From contig OZ038433.1 of NCBI GenBank assembly GCA_964036275.1, positions 26,085,485 through 26,149,484 on the forward strand: a DNA stretch of 64,000 nt, in the 5' to 3' direction. The position numbers and the translations under genes were made by a program. Each line of letters starts with the position of its first letter. Positions within the stretch are counted from its first letter, which is position 1. Shown in pieces: positions 34,650 to 45,400 of the stretch. The notes beneath the pieces are model-generated. The model saw only the letters and a list, made by a program, of their open reading frames with translations, did no database searches and was not told the origin of the DNA. This DNA is from Litoditis marina (taxonomy: Eukaryota; Nematoda; Chromadorea; Rhabditida; Rhabditidae).

Positions 34650-37332
34650 ATGTTCTTCCCTGATGCATTCGATATTGTCCGTGCCTGTGCCTGGGTGTCT
34701 CTGCTCTCCGTCCCCTTTAACATTCTACTTCTCATTGTCGTTCGAACCTCGAAGAGCAACGAAGTCGCCGGACAGAAACAACTCTACTACTATCTATGTC
34801 CCCTCCTCATTCTGATATCCGTCGTGTTCTGGCTAATTGAACCGGTCAGTTGCGTCAGGCGGCGTAGCAATCCCTCCAATCTCACGAGAAATTCATATGA
34901 GTTTCTCATGAGATACCTCATGAGCTACTCGTGAACTTTCAATGTTGTAGCATAGCAATCAATAGAATCTCATGAGAAGCTCATGCGAATAGCTCATGAG
35001 GTATTTCAAGAGATTTTTGAGGGATTGCTACGCTGTCAGACAAGAAGGGTCATCTCTGGAAGCCCACAGGTGCGCACAATCTTTCTCATAATCTTAATAT
35101 AATACTGCACTGATGTTAAATGGTTATGAAGAATTATCATAAGAAATGTGTTTTATCAATTCTAAAACTATTCCCAGATGAGTAACTTCGTCATTTACAC
35201 TTTTTCAGGTGATTATCTTGCATAATGAATACCTATACTTCGTTCTTCTCGGTGGGCCAAATTTTGATAGGATGATGCAACATGCTATTTTTTGCTTATT
35301 TAAAGTATTATACTCAATCATCGGTTTATTTTTTCCTCTCGGATTCATATTACGATACCTCACACTTCGCAGGTACTACAGTTGATCAATAAAATAAAGT
35401 TTTCTGTCTCAGCACGGTAATCGGTGAAGCCGTGAAGAGAAAAAAAGAAAACTGAACACATCACAACATATGGCACAGTCACCGGATAGGATAGGAATTA
35501 TATCTCACACAACAGTAATCACAAACGTGATCTAAAAACGGAGAAAAAAAACCAAAATGGACTACAAATCCTTTTATAGTTTAGGATGTCTGCGGCAAAC
35601 AGAACACACATACATATATCTCGATGACCTGTCCACTTTTCTTTTCAGCCAACCGAAGCAAGTGTCGGCATGGACGCTGCTCATTTTCTTGATAGCAGTC
35701 GTCCTACCCTTGCCAGAAGCCTTGCTGCTCTCTCTCGAAATGAAGAGACGAGAGAATGATCAGGGCCCCCTGTTCGACCATCACCAGAAAATTGTTGAAG
35801 CGCACACCTTCCATCAAAACCACACGTTTTTCGGCTTTGATACTGTAAGTGGCAGAATTACCAGTCATTGATTCATGGACGGAGAAGAAAATCATTGGAA
35901 ACATTATTCCAACTCTTTTTACTACTTTTCATGTGTTATAGTAAATTGGCGGACCAAAGAGAGTGAAGAATTTTGTGCCAATGATGAAATGTCTGGAACG
36001 GAATAGTATAGAATAGGAATGTGAAAGAATAGAAAAGCGTGTGTTGAGCAGTAGCATGTTGGGTACTAACTAGAGTTGTTAATCGAGTTCAAAATTTGAT
36101 GTTTTTCGAGTTTTGAGAAAAACGAGTTCGAGTTTTTAGCGTTTCAAAAAAAACCGAGTTTTCGAGTTTCGAGTTTGGTCGTTAAGTTTCAGGATTTTAT
36201 TAAGACAACAAATAAGAAATTTTTAAGAATTTCTTAGAATCGTGAAAAAGAAGCATTTTATGTTTGGAATAGCAGAACAGTGCTGTGAAACGCTCATTCG
36301 TCCCTTATTCCTGACTTGGAACGAGGCCAAACTTGAAACTCGAAAAACTCATACTTTTCAAGTTTCAAAAATTTCATCTTGTTCGAGTTTCAAGTGTTTC
36401 GAGTTTTGAGAAAAACCGAGTTTTCGATATTCGAGTTATTCGAGTTTTGGAAATATCGAGTTTGGTTTTAACAACCCTAGAACTAACAGTCGGGCTATCC
36501 CTAAAAACGGCCAGCTGTGCATGTAGGTTGGTGTTGGTGCGTTTCGGGAAACTGTACGAGGCTCTTCTTCCAGGTATCCGCTCACAGTATCATCTGCGCT
36601 CGAATATTCTTCCACTTCTTTCTGCTCCTCGTTGGTTTCGGTTTCCAGCTGCACTTCGTTTTCTGGACCCCGAACGTGATAAACGGAGTTTCCCGTCGAG
36701 CCTCGGCCCTACGAGAGGTCATCCTTATCTTCAGAATTATTGTCAGTTCACACCTGTTGTTTACTCTTAGACTGCAGTCACACTTCGAACTGCCGGTCAA
36801 AAAGCGGCACGAAGTTGCAAACAAGGTCGATTGGGCACGCAGGTGCCGGAGAACGTTCGCACCTCGCGAACCCTTTCGTTTGTGCCTTCGCGCCTCCCAA
36901 TCGTGACGACTCAAATAGGTTATGAAAGCAGCCGTTCACCTAATTCCTACTGAGACTCCAACAGTACACACAATCTAATTTTCCCATGACTGGTCGAAAA
37001 TATTTTTAACACTTTTGTGAGGCAATAATAATTGAACGAGAAATCCTTTTGGGGAAATAGGGAAATACTAAACAGTTCCTACCAAAAATGTCTATTTTCA
37101 GGGTTTACTAATTGCCGTGCTTGTGGTCTTTCCCATCGTCATAATTGACACGTGTATTGCCCTTGGTTGGGACATTGGGCCCCTCTCTATTCCTTTCTAT
37201 CTCGGTCCCGATCTCATCCCCTTACTCGTACCATATCTTTCCCTCACTGGAGTCAGATCCTTCCGCAAACAACTTAACAAAATGTTCTCCAACTTGAAGC
37301 GAACATCCGTGGAACAGTCTGCCTCTACATGA
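34650..37332 (+). CDS. Chemoreceptor-like 7TM protein X (copy B), 5 exons
   Basis: Exons 34650-34844, 35209-35372, 35649-35844, 36574-36741 and 37102-37332; 317 aa. It is complete, with the same splice phases as copy A. The four amino-acid differences I see are TLCR to TLRR after TM3, and in exon 3 MKKREND to MKRREND, DHGP to DQGP and FFCFD to FFGFD. The intron 1 acceptor keeps a good polypyrimidine tract (cactttttcag). The function inferred is as for copy A. Confidence 0.87.
34855..35042. repeat. TIR element in intron 1 of receptor X, copy B (intact)
   Basis: Left end tcaggcggcgtagcaatccc and right end gggattgctacgctgtcaga form an imperfect ~20-bp terminal inverted repeat. Inner ctcatgagatacctcatgag/ctcatgaggtat words add hairpin potential. 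Confidence 0.75.
36072..36478. repeat. tcgagttt low-complexity element in intron 3 of receptor X, copy B
   Basis: Paralogue of 25160-25567 with the same agagttgttaa and ttaacaaccct ends. It predates the duplication. Confidence 0.65.
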
Positions 37333-38069
37333 AAAGGAACGTTCCATTGTCGTTTGTGAATAAAATGTATATTGTCAACTATCCGTAATCGCTACCAAAC
37401 TCGTATGTTTCCGATTCAAAACAACTTGAGAGAAAAAATATTTTTCAAAAAAAGTCACGTTTGACCAGTTTCTTTGGTTTTCTTTCCAAATTGAAACACT
37501 TCAGATTGAAATCAATGTCGTACGGTGTTTAAAATTTGGAAGTATTGTTTCTGAGTTTTTCTTGATAGGAGATTGATTCGATCACAACGGTACCCACGTC
37601 TGGCGGCTCATCGGCAATTTGTGGCATTCTAGCCATCTGCAATCTAATCCTGCCTTAATTTCTGTTCATTTCACATGTATTAGTGCTAGTTGTATTTTGG
37701 GGTTTGATCTGGTGTAATCATTATAATTGAAGAGACGTTCATGCGTAGGCCGTTGCTTACTAGACGCTATTATCTCGGTAATATATGATTAGGGATTAGT
37801 TTAATTGCAGTGGTACAGACAAACTACGGTAGTGCAAGAAGGAGGAGAGCAGTGGTCATTTCGCCTACGACATGTTTCTAGTTAATGTTTTGCACAAGAA
37901 CAAAAGTATGCTGTAAAGTAGTTTGATTTTTTCGTTATAAATACAATGTTACCAAGCAGTAAAACAGAAACTCGAGCAAGTTTTAATTGTGAATCCGAGT
38001 TTTGTCCGCACTAGCTTGTGACTTTTTATTCACTCTAAAAGTATTCATCGAGCCTCGGTTTCACCTCAA

Positions 38070-38424
38070 TATTAAAGGGGGGCAGAAATGAAGCTTAAAT
38101 GAAGCGCCAGCTCAAGACAAACTGATCCATGTCCATATTGTTGTAATCCGAATCTCTTGAAACCCACAATTATTTTTTTAAACTTTTTTCTTAGTAAGTT
38201 AGACACGCAGAGTAAGTTGTTGGCATAGTTGGCATACATTTAACAAAAACAAAGTAAATACAAGCATATAAAATTTACGCATGAAAATTCAAGAGCGGCG
38301 GGCTGCCACGTTTTAGCGTTGAGGCGCGCTTGTCTTTTTCCCTGCCACAGTCCTTTATTTAAGTACCCCATCGATGGGTCAGGGCACCAAAAATCATTTT
38401 CCTTTCAGTCCCCCTTTACTAGAA
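38070..38424. mobile_element. 355-bp TIR element present only in copy B
   Basis: Copy A reads tcacctcaaacctgtagcg. Copy B has about 355 bp inserted after cctcaa. Ends attaaaggggggcag and, inverted, agtaaagggggactg share a AAAGGGGG core. No open frame long enough for a transposase. Likely a MITE. Confidence 0.7.
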
Positions 38425-38597
38425 ACCTGTAGCGATTAAAGCTAGTTTCAAAGTTCAACTGCACTTGAGAAATGTGGACAGTGCCTAACTTTTTATCCTG
38501 ATTTGCGTTTCCTAATGACTATTCTGTGAACGATAACCGTTCGGCGAATAACTGCCAACACACGATTCAGTATAGAAGGGCCTCTTTACTAGACGAC

Positions 38598-41291
38598 ATG
38601 AATGCCTTCCACATCGTGCATGGATGCGCATGGGTTGGTGTTGTATGTTCACTTCCCACCAACATTCTACTCTTGTTTATTGTCCCAAAGTACTCTCCGA
38701 GAACTGTGCACGGGCAGCGACAGTTGTACTACCATACCTGCTCGTTGATGATGCTCATTTCGATAACATTCTGGATCGTTCAGCCGGTGAGTTTCTACCT
38801 ACGAGTACACTTGATTGTCAGATGAGATGAATAATGAAGTGCATCAATATCAACCGACAAGAAACTGTGATACCACAACGTATATACGATATTTGTGTTT
38901 TGAAAACATTGCCTGGGAACTTATCAACGTGAAAGAATGAATAAGTAATACCCGAAAACGAAACCGAATGATATTCTTAAAATGGATCTATTAGTTTTAC
39001 ACGATTTTTTCACCACAGGTTGTTCACATAGTATTCGGTCGTTCAAATAGTGTTCTGTTAACATTGATATATCTTGCAGTTTTCTCGAGTTACAAAATTA
39101 AAGTGGGACGATTATGTGGACCAATCGCGTGGCGACGGCTCTTTAAACTGCAATTGAAAAATGTATTGCAGTTTAAAGGACTGAGGCGTTGGGATTGGAC
39201 CACATAATCGTCCTTCTTTAATCAAAATTATTATGTTTACAATACTTTGTTCAAAGGTAACAATCAGCCACGACGAGTTTTTATACGCTATTCCACTCGG
39301 AATAACCCCTTTTACTAAAGAAGTGCAACTTGTATTGTTCTGTTTCTTCGTTTTACTCCACTCTCTTCTTTGCCTGCTATCGCCAGTTGGAATGGTCCTT
39401 CGATATGTGGCTCTATATAGGTATGGTATTTTTCATTTGCATCGAGACACCTTAAGTATAAATCAAATGTGCCCGTCTCTTCCAATTATGTTAATTCTAT
39501 TGGAGTTGTTAACACTTCACTTACACTATACCGTAATAAAATACTGTATTTTATTGGAGTTGTTAGAGTTTCTCTCTACAATGAGTTCACAAAAACATTC
39601 GATAATGCGATGTTTGCGTTGCAAAAAATTCAGAGGAAAGTCTGAAAGTGTACTGTAGGAGCTTCAGTAGAAATGATCTCGACTACATAGTCTCTTTCAC
39701 ACGCGCGTGGGCAACCGCATTAGAACTTGACTCGACGTTTTGCGGCAGCACTTTGAGTAATGTCGAGAAAAGCTTCAAGATTTCTCTATCAGCTTTTCTT
39801 TATAAAATTATGCGAACATAATCGATTTTCACATTACTTATTAATGTGTTATTGAAAACTATTTCGTTTGTCTACAAAGTGCATCGCTAAAGACGCATGC
39901 TGTGAAAAAAAGTTTATCATAATGCTATTGTTTTCGTTAGCATACAAACCAGGCATCTTGAGAACAAAAAGATCCTTTGAGAACTTCCACAACTCACAAC
40001 TGAGGCGGAAAATCGCATATGATTTTGTTAGTTTTCCACTATTTTTTGTTATATTCAGGAAATCGAAGAACTTATATTTGTGGACGCACATAGCGTTTCT
40101 CACTGCATTTCTGGTCTCGTTGTCGGAAATATGTTTCATTTACCACAAACTCGAGTTACCTACGGAACATCACGATCTCATTGTGCAGAAGTTTACTTTT
40201 GGGTCCAATCCGACGTATTTTTGGTTGGAGATGGTGAGGCTCTCTGAATCCCAATAAGTATAGCACAGTATGCAGGCTTTTTTCTTTTTCTTTTTTCCAA
40301 GAACCAATTCGGTGCTGTTGTAATATTTTTCTTCAAAGTTGGTCCAACAGCTACCTTCTCCCACAGTTTCGAAACTTTATACTCTGATCAGTGATGTTTC
40401 ACGACACCTTGATATAATTCTGAAAGTTTACTAGTTCACAGTCATAGTTGAAGAATATGTGATTCTTTTCAAAAACTTCTACAAGCAACAGATAATTGTT
40501 TACAGAGCTCGATTCAAGATTTCATGTGGGCCCGAGTGAGCTTCCTGATTCTGTCTTTCCTGATCGCAGTCGCCTTCCAAATACGTATTCTGCTGAGAAA
40601 GCCGGCAGTTGTCACTACTTCGGTCAACATTCCACTGGGACGGGCGGTACACGAATCGATGATTCTGTTCAGGACAGTGGTGAGCAAATGAATCTCTAGA
40701 AAAACAGTTGTTTTCTATCAAAACTTTCGCCAGTTCAGAGCTTGCGGCTATTCTGAATTTTGTTTGGGCTTGGTCTCGAAACTAACATAATTACAGTGGG
40801 TTTTTCTGAGAAACGCAATAAGTACATGTATAGCAGCAGTCGTCTCTAGCATGCTGTACACGTTTGATACCAGCTCTGCGGTATATGAACCTGACTGTGT
40901 TTTCACGCATGTGGCGTAATAATTCAGTGTGGCATGATCGAGCCCTCAACGAGAGCCTATGAATTTAATTTACGTTTTCTCTCTTTTCGAAAAGTGATAT
41001 CCATTATAGTGCTGGGAACAAGCACTCCTTTTCGATAATCATAAATTGGAATGGGTTCTTTCGAGTACACAATTTTTTTTACTTTAGGGCATTTTTCTGG
41101 CGGTTCTGGTGATGGTTCCTACTATTCTATTTGACCTCTGTGTCACTTTGAACTTCAGTCTCGGTCCCTATTCTATCCCCCTCTTTCTCGGGTCTGCCAT
41201 CGTGCCCCTGTTAGTGCCCTATCTTGCGCTCACAGGAATTAGAAGTTTCAGAAAAGGAATAACAGAAGTGTTAACCAATATTACGAGATAA
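38598..41291 (+). CDS. Chemoreceptor-like 7TM protein Y (copy B), 5 exons
   Basis: Exons 38598-38786, 39257-39420, 40059-40233, 40506-40679 and 41088-41291; 301 aa. The predicted protein appears identical to copy A, despite many intron differences and a changed wobble base at the exon 1 end (CCT to CCG). The nearby insertion at 38070-38424 lies about 170 bp upstream of the start. Promoter sequence therefore differs between the copies while the protein does not. Confidence 0.87.
39098..39221. repeat. TTAA MITE family 1 (receptor Y intron 1, copy B)
   Basis: Paralogue of 28094-28217 with TTAA at both ends and the same central palindrome. Confidence 0.85.
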
Positions 41292-41342
41292 AATTCAAAT
41301 CATACGGTGTTTGGTTTTTTTTCTCATGAAGGATAGGGAACA

Positions 41343-42034
41343 TCTGTGGGTTCCGGGCGGGAGGTAGCACCATGAAGATTCTTGTTCGAAAAGCAATATA
41401 GTTATTTTTGCACAAACAGCTGTGGAGTGTGAAGAGAAGAATCAGCAAACTCGGTTTCATCGCATCAATATGTGGTTTGAGGCCTCTTTTTCGTCATATT
41501 TCCGGTTGCAGCAGCAAGGTAAACAAAAACTAAGTGTTTGAAAAAGTTTTATCATAAAACACATAAATACATCAATAGAAATATTTGTTCATATAACTGA
41601 AAAAAACCACCCGCTTTGGACAAAGAAGATCGAATAGATAAAAGTGAACAGAAGAAAACAACCCTATCACAAGTCTAAAAAACGGGGAAATATGGGAGGA
41701 CGCAGGAAAACCCACCAATCATGCAACTTTAGCATCTCACCCTTCCGTAATTCTGGTGACATGCCGGTTCAAAGATTGATTTACAAAGAATGAGGCCAAA
41801 TGTACGATGGAACGAAACGAACTGAACCGAGAGAGACTACAGAAAAAAGAGATAATTGACGCCAAACGAGTGCGGAAGGGGGGAATAACGGAAAATTCGA
41901 GTCACAATTATCCCTGAGGGTGATTTCTTGGAATCGCACTTTTATTCGCAGTAGGTTTCAATTTTGCCTACCTTTCATACAAATATAAAGACTGTACAAC
42001 CAATGTTATCCCATCCCGATATCGACTTCTGATA
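41343..42034. other. Intergenic between the duplication and the FRMD4-like gene
   Basis: AT-rich unique sequence. No exon, RNA gene or clear repeat seen. Confidence 0.5.
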
Positions 42035-42226
42035 TAGTAGTCGCCAACGGAAAGGCGGAAGGGTACTGTATATCTCACTTTTCGCTGTGTACGCACACAT
42101 ATCTTCTATTCGACAGCTTGGCGGTTATGGGCTCTAATAGCGCAGTGTTAGCGCCCTGCTACCAATCTTTTGCTCGCAGGTTCGATTCCGGAGAGAGACA
42201 GAAGTTTATATATTTGACTCCCACTA
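42035..42226 (+). mobile_element. 192-bp TA-flanked element with tRNA-like A and B boxes, second copy
   Basis: Starts TAGTAGTCGCCAACGG and ends CTCCCACTA between TA dinucleotides. A box TAGCGCAGTG at 42138 has lost one G relative to the copy at 26921. B box GGTTCGATTCC at 42179-42189 is intact. Similarity to 26818-27010 extends from end to end. Confidence 0.8.
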
Positions 42227-42415
42227 TAAAAGACTGAAGCGAAGTATGAGACACACACAATTAGCAGAACGCTTTCGTAGACCATCCCTCGACCTTCAAG
42301 GTCAGCAATTATTTCAATTATCTCCTATTTTAGCCACAGATCTGACTACTGTACCGGCTGCGGAAAACAAGTTTTCAACCTATCAGAGATAAGTGATTTT
42401 CGTGACTAGACCGAG

Positions 42416-45400
42416 TCACACTATTGTGGCCGTCTTTTGGGATGACTTTCTGGCCTCTGCCTTATAATAGTCGAGTAGGGCCTCCATCTGAGGATCCGTA
42501 TTGATTGGCAGTCTGCTGGAGGATATCGATTGATTTCCCTGATAGGGGGGCAATGGGCCCCTGGGCGGGAAGTGGGACAACCGACCCATCGGGGCTTGGA
42601 ACCGGGGGAAAGCACTCGATCTGAAAAGGAGGAAATTGGGCTAATAGAGGCTGAGGATATAAATCTCAATACTTGTCTTTTTTGTAACGACTTTTCATCA
42701 ATACGCTTCTTTAAGTTTTCGATTTCAAACTGTGTTTGTATTGGTGAACGTACTCTTTTTTCTTTAAAGGGACCGTACCTCTTTAATTTGATAATATGAG
42801 TGATCAGTGGACACATGGGGACGAAAAATGGACAAAGCAGTCAGAATTAGTGAAAATTCCGCAACTTGGGTCGTTTTTGAGCAAATTTGAGTACAGCCAC
42901 AACGCGGAAGCCACAGCACGTACCTATTTTCATGGAGACGCGCAAAAATTATCCGCAAAACTTCCGTGAAACGTATAATAAATTCAATCACGTAACAACT
43001 GACATATCTAATAGTATTTTAGTTATTCATGCCTCTTTTTGGTTCAATTAAGATCGAAATTGTGTGTATTAAAACCGAATTTATCTTTTGACCGAAAGTT
43101 TTGCGATACAGTAACCATTAGGATAGTTTGGCTCATAAAAGGCTTGGTTCTCGACTGATTTCCATTTTTCTTTTTTGAGTAATAGTAAGGGACCATCAGT
43201 ACACTATTAAAGCAGTATCTTGAGACTTCATGTTTTCTAATCGATCCAAATTATAGAGAAACGGTCCCTTTAAGTTATAAATTTACAAAGCATCATCATT
43301 TGAGAAAAACTGGAAAAGACGAAACCTCATGTATTTACAAGTCAGAATCTTTTTCAAAACTATGAGCAATGAACTAACTCCATTATATCATCCGAATGTC
43401 TCCTTCATGAGAACATTCTGTCGAATTAATAAACCACTAACTCGAAGCTGGTGTTCGGGTGAGATACGGGGAATGTGGTGACTCTATGAGTGGCAGGGGA
43501 TGCCCCGCGGGGGGACGGGTTGCGGCGGGTATCTTCAGGTGGGGACAACACCATGCCAGCACTGAAAATAACCCGATCCGTTGAGAATTTTTCTGAGTGA
43601 AAACAATTACAGCGCTGTGTGCACGTCCATTTACGTCCATTTACGTTTTTATGACCTGTCCTTGTCGAATCGTTTACTAGTCATTTTGAAACAGCGTCAA
43701 CTGTAGTTAACTACTAGATACTAGAACTATTTCATGCCAACATTTGATCACATTTAGTCTGGAACCGAAAACCATAATCGTACATAAGATTGAAGCACTT
43801 CAATTTCGACTTTATACGTCTAGTGCGCTGAAACAAACGTTAAGATGAAAAGTGTGTTCAACACATCAGAATTGGCAAACGTACAAACATATGTTTTTCA
43901 TGAATAGCTGTGAAGTAGCTGTTTTGTTTCAGTGTTTTCGACGTACCGTGGCAGGGCTCTTCTGTCCAGACTGGATGTAAACCCAGCACTGCAACTGGCA
44001 CTGGTGGCCATTCTCCGGATAGGATGAGGCTGATCGGCTGTCGGGGTTAGGTCATTATCTACACCTGACTGAAATACAGGGATTGATCTTCATTATTTTA
44101 TCTAGAATCATTAGTTGTCAAAATCATGGAACTGTAGGGTTACCTTATATATCTACTCGAAAGTGAAAAATGGGGAAATGAAGAGAAAGCATAACCGCCT
44201 AGAAGAGCTAGGTGTAGTATATTTTTAATATAAAACGTGATAAATGGTTGGCAAGGGCAATCGAAATCAATGAATTATTTGTTCGGAACGCAGGTTGATC
44301 ATCCACTGACCGTCACTGGTGTGTTGTGTTCTCTCTGTTGGTTAACCACACTGCTGTTCCTCGCCCGGTCCTCACTCGACAGAGCATGAGCTGAGAGGGC
44401 GCGTTTTCGCTGGTGCTGCTCATCCTGAACACATTTCGTCAATTCGTTTCAGATCTATTCACACATTGAGTAGTGACCGTATTCACTAACTTCCTCCTGC
44501 CAGGGAGACGGCTGTAGCGAGATATATAGCGCAGAGCACGAGACGCCGTGAAGTCTGTTTTCTATCTATGTCTATCCCCGCATTCAAATCTCAGCCTAAG
44601 TCCACTCAAACAAACGCATATCAGAATTTCCCTCTTTATGAAACCTTCCGGTGCAACGCAGAACTTTGAGAAATTAGTGTTTTCTGACCTGTATAGTCGG
44701 ATAATGGGCTTGACGGTAGCTGCTGCGATAGGACGTCGATCGATAACCCACGTTCTCATAGCTGGAACATTATTATATAAAAAATAGAAACTTATAATTG
44801 ATTGACTTCAGTATCATTTTGCTTGCTTGAAAGTTTATTGTTATTCTATTGTAATATTTAGTATGATTAGTTCAATGTTACACCATTGAACTCTTGGTCT
44901 CATTTCAACATGTAGCGATGCAGAACCAATATGGTTGAAAGTGGTACAACTAACAACACAGACCTTTTGCGATTAAAGGATGAGGGAAAAGGCAACCAAG
45001 TGGGCTGTGTGTCATGCTTACATAGGGGAAATGAGTGGATTGTCCAGCTCGTCGCTGGTGATGGATCGTTGAGTCAGACTCCTTCTGGGACCTCCACACG
45101 AGAGACCGAGAGAGGAAGAGGAGGAGGAGGAAGCCTCGGAGTAGCGTTGATGCAGGGAACGGCGGGAGGCCACGCTGTATTAGGGAGCAAGTTAGATTAT
45201 TGTATTATTATTGTTGAATTGGGGTTAAAAATATAGGGGTGAGAAAATAACATAGACAATTATCTGATAAAGAAAATGGGCAAACTTAACAAGAAAGCGG
45301 AAAGAGCAATTAGTGAGCAAGACACTCAGTGAGATATTACGCGTACGAAAATGTTATTTGTTTTCGTCATTTCGCATCTGTTTCCTGTTTTTCACCCATC

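Larger units (their letters stand above)
30354..41342. repeat. Tandem segmental duplication, copy B
   Basis: Starts inside a MITE remnant (acacgcaac, then agcagctttacgagaaacc) and ends at gaaggatagggaaca, after which the sequence diverges from the copy A/B junction. It carries the methyltransferase 3' fragment and both receptor genes. Unique to copy B are the insertion at 38070-38424 and one extra 72-bp repeat unit near 32350. Confidence 0.93.

Noticed and set aside
42421..42816. Minus-strand 131-codon frame ending HPKRRPQ
   Set aside because: It overlaps the last FRMD4-like exon in a different frame. The frame ending TATIV fits the upstream splice phase through the microexon and looks more protein-like.
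44548..44787. Plus-strand 79-codon frame
   Set aside because: Its complement carries the minus-strand exon YENVGYRSTSYRSSYR with matching splice phase, so the plus-strand frame is a shadow.
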